Part shown: positions 1 to 8,836 of the stretch, one piece after another
Position numbering within the stretch: position 1 is the stretch's first letter
How the letters are laid out: each line of letters starts with the position of its first letter
Origin: JBCCGG01 sp039029395
GTDB lineage: Bacteria > Pseudomonadota > Alphaproteobacteria > Kiloniellales > JAKSDN01
Direction: 5' to 3'
Assembly (NCBI GenBank): GCA_039029395.1
Contig: JBCCGG010000031.1
Coordinates: 1 to 64,000 of the forward strand
DNA: 64,000 nt
Notes under the pieces: generated by a model
Databases searched by the model: none
The model's input: the letters and a program-made list of their open reading frames with translations, nothing else
Told to the model about the DNA's origin: nothing
Made by a program: the position numbers and the translations under genes

Positions 1-711
1 CGCGAAGGCGCCGGTCATGACAACGGCGATCAGCACCGGTATGAGCCACGGTAGAACCGCCTGGATGGTCGACCAGCTCGGCGCCAAGGCCGGCCCCTCA
101 AGCGGCGAAAGAGCGATGGCAAGCGCAACCACGCACCCCCAGAAGAAGCAGCAGACGGTGAACTCGGGCGCCTCGTTGGTCTTATCCAGGCGCATGCGCG
201 TGGCACAGACCGCCCACATGAAGCCGGCGGCCAAGCCCATCCAGTCGCCGATGTTGCTGGGCCAGGGGATACCGCCGTCGCCAGCCAGCATCACGTACAT
301 GCCGCCCATGCCGAGCGCGAGGGTGAGCCAGCGCATCGGGGTCACCGGCTCGCCCAGGAAGAAACGCGCCAATAGGGTGCTCCACACAGGCGTCAGGTAG
401 AACAGCAGTATGGCCGGCACGACCTCGGTATAGAGCACCGCATCGGCATAGAGCACCAGGGCCAGCGCGGTGCAGATCCCGGTCACCTGCAGGCCGAGAC
501 CGCCGGCGACAATCCTGCGCCAGCGCCAGACGACGACCGGCGATACCAGGATCAAGGGAATGACGTAGAACACCACGGTCGCCCAGGCGCCGACCAGACC
601 GGCCTCGTCCAGGGCTCTGAGCGGCAGCCAGAACACGCCCCAGGCGACGCCGGAGTAGGCGCAGGCGAACTTGGCCAGTGTCGTCTCGTCGATCTTGCTG
701 AGAGGTGGCAC
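1..711 (-). CDS. EamA/DMT-family transporter, C-terminus beyond the left edge
   Basis: Inner-membrane transporter of the drug/metabolite superfamily, probably exporting or importing a small metabolite; the substrate cannot be read. The minus-strand frame stays open from a GTG at 709-711 to the edge (237 codons). It shows serial hydrophobic segments and the family-typical middle part in which a helix is followed by LGEPVTPMRWL. An AGGAG-like site lies about ten bases upstream of the GTG; an in-frame TTG two codons earlier is the alternative. The C-terminal half of the EamA repeat is only partly inside the window. It is divergent from the DUF4168 gene. Confidence 0.85.
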   Translation of the reverse strand, partial: MPPLSKIDETTLAKFACAYSGVAWGVFWLPLRALDEAGLVGAWATVVFYVIPLILVSPVVVWRWRRIVAGGLGLQVTGICTALALVLYADAVLYTEVVPAILLFYLTPVWSTLLARFFLGEPVTPMRWLTLALGMGGMYVMLAGDGGIPWPSNIGDWMGLAAGFMWAVCATRMRLDKTNEAPEFTVCCFFWGCVVALAIALSPLEGPALAPSWSTIQAVLPWLIPVLIAVVMTGAFA

Positions 712-864
712 GGTGGGCAATCTCCTGGCACGGGATCACGCCACGGCCAGCGCCGGCCGGCAACCAAATTCTGCCGGTCCCTTAGATTGCTTTTGGTTCC
801 GGCCACTTCTAGGCTGACGACAGCAGGCCTATGCCCCTTGTCCCATTGCAACCCGCCCGTCCCC

Positions 865-1230
865 ATGCCGTCAAACCAGCGCTCCGGTAGATTCATGATC
901 GCATGCTGCGCGATGCTTCTGATCGCGTTGGCCGTCGGAACGGCAGCGGCTCAAACCGCCTATAGCCAGGCGAAGTTGGAGCGGTTCGCGGATGCGGTGG
1001 TCGCGGTCCAGACGATCGCGCAGAAGTGGCTGCCGCGGATCGGCGCGGCGGAAAGCGACGCCGCGGCCAAGCAGCTCAACGACCAGGCCGCCGCGGAGAT
1101 CACCGCGGCGGTCGAGGCGCTGCCCGGCATCACGGTCGCGGAGTACTTGGAGATCAACGATCGTTCGGCCAGCGATGTCATTCTGGCCAAGCGGATAAAC
1201 GATATCCTGCGCCGCAAGATCGGCAATTGA
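865..1230 (+). CDS. DUF4168-type secreted protein
   Basis: A 121-residue protein with a signal peptide ending near AAAQT and a mature helical domain rich in Ala, Asp and Glu. The pattern (long amphipathic helix, LPGITVAEYLEI, then a conserved C-terminal IND stretch) matches the DUF4168 family, whose function is unknown. It is probably periplasmic. I chose the ATG at 865; an in-frame ATG at 895 would still keep the hydrophobic core, and the open frame before 865 lacks family-like sequence. It lies about 96 bp upstream of the RND adaptor and may share its promoter. Confidence 0.7.
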   Translation: MPSNQRSGRFMIACCAMLLIALAVGTAAAQTAYSQAKLERFADAVVAVQTIAQKWLPRIGAAESDAAAKQLNDQAAAEITAAVEALPGITVAEYLEINDRSASDVILAKRINDILRRKIGN

Positions 1231-1326
1231 GGCCGGTGCCAAATCAACTTGGGCCTCGATTTCCGCAGCGCATGGCAGTAGACTCGCGCCTAAGGCTCTT
1301 GATCCAAAGAGAGAACTCAACCCGCA

Positions 1327-2439
1327 ATGATTAAAAGTCGAAACTTGCTAAGCCTCTCGCGCTACGGATTGCCGCTCGCCCTGGGGCTTATCCTGGTGGC
1401 CTGCGACAAGCAGGAAGTGGCCGAGGAAGCGCCCGCGGTGCGCCCGGTCAAGGCGATCCAGGTCTCCAACGTCAGCCACTTCGGCCAGCGCAGCTTCGCC
1501 GGCCGGGCCAAGGCAACCCGCGAGCTCGATCTTTCGTTCCGGGTCAGCGGCACGCTGCAGGAGTTGCCTGTTAAGATCGGCGACGAGCTGCAGAAAGGCC
1601 AAGAGGTCGCCAAGCTCGACCCGGCGACCTACGCGGCCGACGTGGAGCAGGCCAAGGCGACCCTGTCGCGCACCCAGGCCACCTTGGACAACGCCACGGT
1701 CCAGCGCGAGCGGGACAAGACCCTTTTCGACAAGGGCCACGTGGCGAAGGCCAAGCTCGACCAATCGATTGCCCTTGAGGGCGAGGCCAAGGCCGATGTC
1801 AACGCCGCCCGGGCCTCGCTGCAGAAGGCCCAGCTGGATCTCGGCTACACCGCACTTCAGGCGCCCTTCTCCGGGGTCATCGTCGAGACCTACGTGGACA
1901 ATTTCCAGGACGTGCGCGCCCAGGAGCCGGTCGTGCGCCTGCTCGATTCCACGCGCATCGAGATGGTCGTCGACATCCCGGAAAGCTTGATCTCTCTGGT
2001 CCCCAATGCCCGCAACATCAAGGTCGTGTTCGACCCCTTCCCGAACATCGAGATCCCGGCGGAGATCAAGGAAATCGGCACCGAAGCCTCGGCCACGACC
2101 CGAACCTATCCGGTCACCTTGATCATGGAGCAGCCCGAGGGCGCGACGATCCTGCCCGGCATGGCGGGCAAGGCCTCCGGCGACGGCAGCGCGGCGCAGC
2201 AGAGCGCCAGCCTCTCGGTCCCGGTTTCCGCGACCTTCACACCGGCCGACGAAAGCGGCACCTACGTCTGGGTCATCGACCCCAACAGCAAGCAGGTCAA
2301 GCGCCGGCCCATCGAAACCGGCGAGGTGACCGAGTTCGGCATCACCGTGAACGACGGCCTGGAGGACGGCGAACTGGTGGTCGTCGCCGGCGTCAGCTAC
2401 TTGAGGGACGATCAGCAAGTCCGCTTATTGGAAGAATGA
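1327..2439 (+). CDS. RND efflux pump periplasmic adaptor (membrane fusion protein), lipoprotein
   Basis: A 370-residue HlyD/AcrA-family adaptor that would bridge the inner-membrane pump and an outer-membrane channel. The N-terminus is a lipoprotein signal with lipobox LVAC (Cys26). Then come the split lipoyl/biotinyl half-motifs (GTLQELPVKIGDELQKGQEV and the later QAPFSGVIVETYVDN), a coiled-coil hairpin near residues 100-165, and a beta-barrel plus membrane-proximal domain. The pump gene starts 13 bp downstream, so the two are an operon. No outer-membrane factor gene is present nearby, so a TolC-like partner elsewhere is inferred. The substrate is unknown. Confidence 0.93.
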   Translation: MIKSRNLLSLSRYGLPLALGLILVACDKQEVAEEAPAVRPVKAIQVSNVSHFGQRSFAGRAKATRELDLSFRVSGTLQELPVKIGDELQKGQEVAKLDPATYAADVEQAKATLSRTQATLDNATVQRERDKTLFDKGHVAKAKLDQSIALEGEAKADVNAARASLQKAQLDLGYTALQAPFSGVIVETYVDNFQDVRAQEPVVRLLDSTRIEMVVDIPESLISLVPNARNIKVVFDPFPNIEIPAEIKEIGTEASATTRTYPVTLIMEQPEGATILPGMAGKASGDGSAAQQSASLSVPVSATFTPADESGTYVWVIDPNSKQVKRRPIETGEVTEFGITVNDGLEDGELVVVAGVSYLRDDQQVRLLEE

Positions 2440-2452
2440 GCGGACCTGATCG

Positions 2453-5400
2453 ATGAACCTCGCGAAGCTCGCCATCGAGAAGAAGGCGGTCACCTACTTC
2501 TCGATCTTCCTTCTGGTGGTCGGTGGCGTGTTGTCTTACTTCCAGCTCGGCCAGCTGGAAGATCCGGACTTCACCATCAAGACCGCCGTGGTGTTGACGC
2601 CCTATCCGGGCGCCAGCCCTAAGGAGGTCGAGCTTGAGGTCACCGACCGCATCGAGCTGGCGCTCCAGGAGCTTAAGCAGGTCGACTACATCGAGTCCTT
2701 CTCGCGCGCCGGCTACTCCCAGATCAAGGTCGAGATCAAGAGCATTTTCGGTTCGGACGAGATCCCGCAGATCTGGGACGAGCTGCGCCGTAAGGTCGGC
2801 GACGTGGAAAGCAGCCTGCCGCCCGGTGCCGGGCCGTCGGTGGTCAACGACGACTTCGGCGACGTCTTCGGCCATCTGGTGGCGGTGACCGGCGAGGGCT
2901 TCAGCTACGCCGAGCTGGAAGACTATGTCGACGAGCTCAAGCGCGAGCTCAGTTTGGTGCCGGGCGTGGCGCGCATCGACCTTTGGGGCAACCAGCAGAA
3001 GGTCGTCTACATCGACGTCTCGGAGACTCAGCTTAGTCAGCTTGGCTTGTCGGAAGAGTCCATCGAGCAGACTCTGAAGGCGCAAAACGCGGTGGTCGAT
3101 GCCGGCTGGACCGACGTCCAGAATCGCCGCATGCGCATCGCGCCGACCGGCGAGTTCGCTTCGCCGACCGACATCTCCGAGCTGCCGATCCGACCGACCA
3201 TCTTCGACACCATCCAAAGCGGCGACACCTCGAACGGCATCAGCGCCTCGTCCGAGCTGATCCGCATTGGCGATATCGGTCAGGTACGCCCCGGGTACCA
3301 GGATCCACCCTCGACCTTGATGCGCTACAACGGCGAGCCGGCCATCGTCCTGTCGGTCTCCAACCTGCCCGGCGTCAACGTGGTCGACATGGGCCGGGCG
3401 GTGAGCAAGCGCCTGGACGAGCTGGTCGTCGATCTGCCGATCGGCATCGAGCCCCACCGGGTCCACTGGCAGGCCGACGTGATCGCCGAATCGGTCAACG
3501 GCTTCTTCATCTCGCTCTTGCAGGCGATCGCCATCGTGCTCGGCGTGCTGGCGATCGCCATGGGTTGGCGCATGGGCGTGATCATCGGCACGGCGCTGAT
3601 CCTGACCATCATGGCAACCTTTATCCTGATGGGTCTGTTCTCGATCGATCTGCAGCGCATGTCCTTGGGCGCCCTGGTGATCGCGCTCGGCATGATGGTC
3701 GACAACGCGATCGTCGTCGCAGAGGGCGTCGTCGTGCGCATGGAAAAGGGCATGAACAAGGTCGAAGCCGCGATCGAGGCGGCCCAGCAGCCCTCCATGC
3801 CCCTTTTGGGCGCCACCGTAATCGCGGTCATGGCGTTCTATCCCATCGTCGCCTCGACCGAGAACTCCGGCGAATACACCGCCTCGCTGTTTTCCGTGGT
3901 CGCCATCGCCCTGCTCGCCAGTTGGCTGATCTCGGTCACGGTGACGCCGCTTCAGTGCACCGCCATGCTCAAGGTGCCGAAGGCGACCGGCGAGAAAAAG
4001 GACCCTTACGGCAGTCGCTTCTACCGGGCCTTCGCCAGTTTCCTCAGGGGTGCGATCAAGGTGCGCTATGCGACGGTCGGCGCCATGGTCGGCCTCTTGG
4101 TGCTCGCGGGCATCGCCTTCGAGGGCGTGCCCAAGCTGTTCTTCCCGGACTCCTCCATGCCGAAATTCATGATCGACTACTGGTCGCCGGAGGGTAATCG
4201 GATCGAAGACGTCGCCGCCGATGTGGCGCGCATCGAGGAACGGCTCCTGGCTGACGAGCGGGTCGACAGCGTATCGTCCTTCATCGGCGCCGGACCGCCG
4301 CGTTTCTATCTGCCAGTCGATCCGGAGTCGGCCAACCCGGCCTATGCCCAGCTGGTCGTCAACGTCCACAACTACCAAGACATCAACGACATTCTAAACG
4401 AGCTCGATCCCTGGCTCGACGGCAACTTCCCAGAGGCCCAGGTTCCCTTGCGCAAGTTCGCCGTCGGCCCGGCCAACACCTGGAAGTTCCAAGCCCGAAT
4501 CAGCGGCGGCGCGGTCGCCGATCCGGACGTGCTGCGCTCGATCGCCAACCAAGGCCTGGCGGTGCTCGAGGGCAATGCCCTGGCCGGCGATAGCCAGACC
4601 GACTGGCGCCAACGGGTGCTTAAGATCGAACCTCAGTACAACATCGAGCGGGCGCGCTGGTCGGGCGTGACCCGCGACGACATCGCCCGCGCCACCCGGC
4701 GCGCCTTCGATGGCCGCGAGATCGGACTCTACCGAGAGCAGGACGACTTGATCCCGATCGTGCTCCGCCAGGTCGAGGCCGAACGACAGAACGTCGGCGG
4801 GCTCGACGTGCTGCAGATCCAGCCGGCCCAGTCAACCCTCGCGGTGCCGCTCTCCCAGGTGGTCGACGGCATCGATATCAGCTGGGAGGACCCGGTGATC
4901 CAGCGGCGCGACCGCAAACGCACGATCACCATACAGTCCAACCCGATCCTGGGCACCACCCTGCCGACCCTCTTCGGAACGGTCCAGGACCAGTTCGAGG
5001 CGATCGAGCTGCCGCGCGGCTATGTCATGGAATGGGGCGGCGAACACGAGGACTCGGAAAAATCCCAGAAGGCGCTGATCCCCGGCATGATTCCGGCGTT
5101 CATCGTCATGTTATTCACGACGGTGGCGCTGTTCAACGCTTTCCGGCCGCTCCTGATCATCTTCCTGACCGTGCCCTTTGCCGCGATCGGCATCTCCGCC
5201 GGCCTGCTGGTCACCCAGACCGCCTTCGGCTTCGTCGCCCTTCTGGGCGCCATGAGCCTGTCGGGCATGATGATCAAGAACGCGATCGTGCTGCTCGACG
5301 AGATCAACCTCAACCTCGCCAACGGCATGGACCGCTACAACGCCGTCATCGTCGGCGCGCAGTCGCGCTTGCGGCCGGTGGTGCTGGCGGCGGCGACCAC

Positions 5401-5572
5401 GGTGCTCGGCGTCATCCCGCTTTTGCCGGACGTTTTCTGGGTCGGCTTGGCGGTCACCATCATGGCGGGTCTTGCCTTCGGCACGGTGCTGACCATGGTG
5501 CTGTTCCCGGTGCTCTACTCGATCTTCTACCGGGTCAAGCCGGAGCCTGCGGCCCAAGCGGAGCCCGCCTAA
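2453..5572 (+). CDS. RND-family efflux pump inner-membrane permease
   Basis: A 1039-residue proton-driven transporter of the AcrB/hydrophobe-amphiphile efflux type, close to the usual length of 1030-1050. It has the N-terminal first helix, a large periplasmic porter loop, TM2-6, a second porter loop and TM8-12. TM4 carries MMVDNAIVVAEG, where AcrB has two adjacent Asp residues; here the second is Asn. TM10 carries the conserved Lys in MMIKNAIVLLDE. It sits 13 bp after the adaptor gene. The altered proton-relay pair suggests a subfamily away from AcrB itself. Multidrug or solvent export is likely but the substrate is unknown. Confidence 0.95.
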   Translation: MNLAKLAIEKKAVTYFSIFLLVVGGVLSYFQLGQLEDPDFTIKTAVVLTPYPGASPKEVELEVTDRIELALQELKQVDYIESFSRAGYSQIKVEIKSIFGSDEIPQIWDELRRKVGDVESSLPPGAGPSVVNDDFGDVFGHLVAVTGEGFSYAELEDYVDELKRELSLVPGVARIDLWGNQQKVVYIDVSETQLSQLGLSEESIEQTLKAQNAVVDAGWTDVQNRRMRIAPTGEFASPTDISELPIRPTIFDTIQSGDTSNGISASSELIRIGDIGQVRPGYQDPPSTLMRYNGEPAIVLSVSNLPGVNVVDMGRAVSKRLDELVVDLPIGIEPHRVHWQADVIAESVNGFFISLLQAIAIVLGVLAIAMGWRMGVIIGTALILTIMATFILMGLFSIDLQRMSLGALVIALGMMVDNAIVVAEGVVVRMEKGMNKVEAAIEAAQQPSMPLLGATVIAVMAFYPIVASTENSGEYTASLFSVVAIALLASWLISVTVTPLQCTAMLKVPKATGEKKDPYGSRFYRAFASFLRGAIKVRYATVGAMVGLLVLAGIAFEGVPKLFFPDSSMPKFMIDYWSPEGNRIEDVAADVARIEERLLADERVDSVSSFIGAGPPRFYLPVDPESANPAYAQLVVNVHNYQDINDILNELDPWLDGNFPEAQVPLRKFAVGPANTWKFQARISGGAVADPDVLRSIANQGLAVLEGNALAGDSQTDWRQRVLKIEPQYNIERARWSGVTRDDIARATRRAFDGREIGLYREQDDLIPIVLRQVEAERQNVGGLDVLQIQPAQSTLAVPLSQVVDGIDISWEDPVIQRRDRKRTITIQSNPILGTTLPTLFGTVQDQFEAIELPRGYVMEWGGEHEDSEKSQKALIPGMIPAFIVMLFTTVALFNAFRPLLIIFLTVPFAAIGISAGLLVTQTAFGFVALLGAMSLSGMMIKNAIVLLDEINLNLANGMDRYNAVIVGAQSRLRPVVLAAATTVLGVIPLLPDVFWVGLAVTIMAGLAFGTVLTMVLFPVLYSIFYRVKPEPAAQAEPA

Positions 5573-6193
5573 GCGCACAGGGATTAGCGAGCCTCTCGTC
5601 GCGGATTTGCCTGCCGAGGCGGATGTTTGCCTCGCCCGTAGGCGTGAGATGGCGCGAGACGTCGCTTCGGCTTCACATCACATAGCCGACATGCCGGAAC
5701 CGATCTAGGTTCTTTTGCAGATGACCCTGAACGGAACAGCTGCGCGAACACCTCAACGTCAGCAATGCGGACAAACCGCCCAAGTTGAGTAGCCACCAGT
5801 ATCCTGTTCTCGACCCGGTGGTTGGCACCACGGAGGCGCCTATGACAATCGTGCGTAAAAGAGTGTGGTCTGTATTCATGGCCAGGAAGAGTTATTGCTA
5901 GATACCCTTATGCTATCAGCGTGAAAGACGCCCCTGAACGACAAAAAGCCCCACGCCGCTTAGGGAACATTCTCCCACAGGCCTCGTTAGGATTGACGTG
6001 AGGTTCAATGGGCCATCCTAGGCAATCGTAGTTGTGACGAATTGTCAGGATAAACACGATAGTTTCACCAGCCATGACCCGGTCAATCAGGTCCGCGCGC
6101 TGTCCATGAGGGCAGTGTGCAAATTGCCAGTGAACAGCATAGTGGTTATCCTGACTGTTTCTCAACGAGATAGCAGGCGTGGTAGGCAATGAC
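5573..6193. other. gene-poor gap between RND pump and MFS operon
   Basis: About 620 bases with no convincing gene. Open frames here (for example minus 5908-6204) have no recognisable domain, signal sequence or good ribosome site. Base composition is more balanced than in the flanking genes. The 3' part presumably holds the promoter for the small membrane protein and MFS gene, but no confident -35/-10 pair was picked out. Confidence 0.5.
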
Positions 6194-6364
6194 ATGGGCA
6201 ACATGGCCGGTCAGGATATGAGCGAGATTAGGGATCACGCAATGCAGAGCCATGGCATGCTGGAACCGTCGGCCGCCCTGGTCGTGCGGATGAAAGTCGT
6301 CACCCTTGCGCTCATGGTCGTGATCGGCGCGATCGCCTCGATTTTCTTGGCGATCCTGATCTAG
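6194..6364 (+). CDS. small Met/His-rich single-span membrane protein
   Basis: A possible 56-residue peptide. The N-terminal half is rich in Met, His, Asp and Gln (MGNMAGQDM, then DHAMQSHGM). The C-terminal half is one clear transmembrane helix of about 22 hydrophobic residues ending at the stop. It ends 18 bp before the MFS transporter and so would be cotranscribed. Met/His clusters sometimes bind copper or silver, but that is only a guess here. The start is uncertain: a GTG at 6179 and ATGs at 6203 and 6218 are in frame, and none has a strong Shine-Dalgarno site. It may be spurious. Confidence 0.4.
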   Translation: MGNMAGQDMSEIRDHAMQSHGMLEPSAALVVRMKVVTLALMVVIGAIASIFLAILI

Positions 6365-6382
6365 ATTCCGAACGTCGCCTCC

Positions 6383-7738
6383 ATGCCGGTTATCGCGCCT
6401 GAGCAGAAAAAGTGGTGGGTCCTCACCGCGATGGGCGGTGTACTCGGGCTGGTCCTCCTCGACGAGACCGTCGTCGGCGTCGCGCTGCCTACCATGCGCG
6501 ACGAGCTCGGCATGTCGCAGGTCACTGCCCATTGGGTCATCAGCGCCTATCTGCTGGTCTTCACCGGGCTGGTCGCGGCGGGCGGCAAGCTCGGCGACAT
6601 CGTCGGCCGAAAAACCCTTTTCGTTGCGAGCATCGTCGTCTTCGGGCTTTCGTCCGTCGCCTGCGGGTTCGCCACCGACGGCACGATGCTGGTCGTCGCC
6701 CGCATCGTTCAGGGCATCGGCGCGGCGGCAATTTTCCCCACATCAATGGCCATCGTAACCACGACCTTCGCCCCCGAGGAACGCGGGATGGCCCTGGGCG
6801 TTATATCCGCGGCCGGCACGTTCTTTTTAGCCATCGGCCCGTTCGTTGGCGGACTATTGACCGATACACTCTCATGGCGCTGGATTTTCTGGATCAATCC
6901 GGTGATCGTCGTCGCCATCGCCCTCGTTACGATCGCCGTCTACGTCGAGCCTACACGCAAGGGCCCGGCCGACCGCATTGACAAACTCGGTTCCGTTTCC
7001 CTGGTCGCAGGCCTCGGCATGGTCATCTTCTCAGTTATGGAGGGGCCCGAGCGCGGTTGGGGCAATCCGCTGATCATCGCGTTGCTCGTCGGCGGGGTCA
7101 TCGTGCTGGCGACCTTCGTCCGCACTGAGTTGCGGCGCGACAAGCCGTTGATCGATGTCCGGCTGTTTCACGGCGCAACCTTTACGTCCAGCAACCTGGT
7201 GCTGTTCACCGCTCAGTTCAATCAGATGATCGTCGTCGTCTTCGGCGCGCTCTATTTCCAGGACGTTTTGAAAATGAGCCCGTTCGTCGCCGGCCTTGCT
7301 CTGCTGGCCGGCGTCGGCGCGATCCCCATCATCAGCGCGCCAACGGGCCGCCTCGTCGACCGCATCGGCGCCCGCCATGTCGCGCTCGGGGCCTTGGCGC
7401 TGGCCACCTGTGGCCAGCTGTGGATCGCCATACTCGCCAATGCCCACAGTTACATTGTGTTGGCGCCGGCGCTCTTTTTCTGGGGCGCGTCCAACGCTGC
7501 CATGTTCATCGCCCCCCGGCGTGCGGTCGTAAACGCGCTACCGCCCGAAGAGCACGGTGAGGCCGGTGGCGTGACGGTCACCGCGCAGCTCCTGGGCGGC
7601 ACGGTCGGTATTGCCGTGGCCAGTACGCTCTACGCCGCGACCGGGGACTTCATGACCGTGTTCCTGGCACCGGCAGTCGTCTCGGCCGTCGTTCTATTCA
7701 TTGCCTGGCGCGGGCTCGAGCGGCCGGAGCACCCATAG
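6383..7738 (+). CDS. MFS transporter, DHA2 (EmrB/QacA) type
   Basis: A 451-residue proton-coupled exporter in the inner membrane. The first helix carries LLDETVVGVALP, the DHA2 signature with an acidic residue in TM1. Motif A (GGKLGDIVGRK) lies between TM2 and TM3, followed by RIVQGIGAAAIFPTSMA in TM4 and a motif C-like GPFVGGLLTD in TM5. At 451 residues it is slightly short for a 14-helix DHA2 protein. There is no EmrA-type adaptor next to it. The substrate cannot be assigned; drug or metabolite export is the usual role. Confidence 0.92.
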   Translation: MPVIAPEQKKWWVLTAMGGVLGLVLLDETVVGVALPTMRDELGMSQVTAHWVISAYLLVFTGLVAAGGKLGDIVGRKTLFVASIVVFGLSSVACGFATDGTMLVVARIVQGIGAAAIFPTSMAIVTTTFAPEERGMALGVISAAGTFFLAIGPFVGGLLTDTLSWRWIFWINPVIVVAIALVTIAVYVEPTRKGPADRIDKLGSVSLVAGLGMVIFSVMEGPERGWGNPLIIALLVGGVIVLATFVRTELRRDKPLIDVRLFHGATFTSSNLVLFTAQFNQMIVVVFGALYFQDVLKMSPFVAGLALLAGVGAIPIISAPTGRLVDRIGARHVALGALALATCGQLWIAILANAHSYIVLAPALFFWGASNAAMFIAPRRAVVNALPPEEHGEAGGVTVTAQLLGGTVGIAVASTLYAATGDFMTVFLAPAVVSAVVLFIAWRGLERPEHP

Positions 7739-8131
7739 CACTGCGAAATCCGGTCGGTTCGACACGGTTTGCAGTTCCGTTAACTGGAGTATCCCGCCGA
7801 TTCTGGCGGATTGACCGACCTCCGGTACATACCCTTGGTGCACTGCCAGATCAGCAATTAGGTCTTGATGCGGAAACCAATTGGCTTTCGACGGAGTGGG
7901 CTAGCTAATGCGGAAAAGCCTAATCACAACCTCGGAGAATTCCTGCAGGCGCGCGTTGTCCTTTATTGAAGGTCCGCTCTGGGCTCAAACCAGGCTCTCA
8001 TCGAAATTGGCTCGATGACCGGAACTGGCCAATCTTTCCCGTCCGGATACGCCGTCCAACGGGTCGGAAAAGCGGCCGCAATCGGAAGTTTCTCAAAGAG
8101 CAATCCCGGCCGCGCGGTTGCAGATCGCAAC
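7739..8131. other. gap between convergent MFS and racemase-like genes
   Basis: 393 bases between two gene 3' ends. A short hairpin (CCGCC-GATTCT-GGCGG, about 7795-7810) follows the MFS gene but lacks a T-run, so a terminator is only possible. No gene is supported here. Confidence 0.45.
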
Positions 8132-8836
8132 CTAAAGCCCCAGGCGCTTGACCGCCGCCTTCATGAGCGCCTGGTTGCTGGTCACCACCGGTTTGCCCAG
8201 CGCACGCTCGAGCGGCTCGATCGCCTCGACCGCGCGCATGTCGGTGCAGGACAGCACCAGCGCCTCGGCCTCGGGACGGTCGGCCCGGCAGGCCAATGCG
8301 GCGACCTCGTCGGGGGTCAGCTCGCCCTGGCCGTAGTTGCCGAGATCGCAGCCGACCGACGCGGCGGCGACCACCGAGAAGCCCGACTCCTGCAGGAAAT
8401 CGATGGCCTCGCCGTTGAGCGCCTCGGTGTAGGGCGCCGCGAAGCCGACCTTGGTCACACCCAGATCGCCCAGGGCCTCGACCAAGGCGCCGGCCGCGGT
8501 GACCGCCGGAACGCCGGCCTTGGCCTCGATCTGGTCGCAAAACGCCCGGTCGAAGGCGGGCCCGTGGGACAAGGTCGCCGAGGTGCAGCCATAGAGCACG
8601 ATGTCCGGCTTGGCCGCCATCAGCGCCTCGAGCACGGCATCCAGGGACGCCAGGGCGAAGCCGCGCATCTGTTCGGAATCCGGCACCGCGTCCAGATCGT
8701 AGCCGCCGGCGCGCATGAAGTGGAGCGACACGCCAGACGGCCGCAGCAGCATCATGTCGGGCTCCAGGTTGGTGTTGGAAAAGGGCACGACGATGCCCAG
8801 GCGGCCCCGGCCGCGCGAGGCCGTAGGGTCCGTCAC
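8132..8836 (-). CDS. Asp/Glu racemase - maleate cis-trans isomerase family protein
   Basis: A 234-residue cytosolic enzyme of the cofactor-independent Asp/Glu/hydantoin racemase superfamily, closest in look to maleate isomerase and arylmalonate decarboxylase. The first active-site Cys is in YGCTSAT and the second in LSCTDMR, with VPAVTAAGALVEAL between them as in the maleate-isomerase branch. Its ATG overlaps the TGA of the hydantoinase-B gene (ATGA), so it is the last gene of a three-gene operon. In that context it could be the hydantoin racemase, or it could act on a downstream dicarboxylate. The sequence does not decide which. Confidence 0.88.
   Translation of the reverse strand: MTDPTASRGRGRLGIVVPFSNTNLEPDMMLLRPSGVSLHFMRAGGYDLDAVPDSEQMRGFALASLDAVLEALMAAKPDIVLYGCTSATLSHGPAFDRAFCDQIEAKAGVPAVTAAGALVEALGDLGVTKVGFAAPYTEALNGEAIDFLQESGFSVVAAASVGCDLGNYGQGELTPDEVAALACRADRPEAEALVLSCTDMRAVEAIEPLERALGKPVVTSNQALMKAAVKRLGL

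Noticed and set aside
2393..4378. A 661-codon minus-strand frame inside the RND pump gene
   Set aside because: It is antisense to the RND pump, with His/Asp/Arg-rich translation and no recognisable domain.
5908..6204. 98-codon minus-strand frame in the gap after the RND pump
   Set aside because: No recognisable domain, helix pattern or ribosome site. Composition does not resemble the neighbours.
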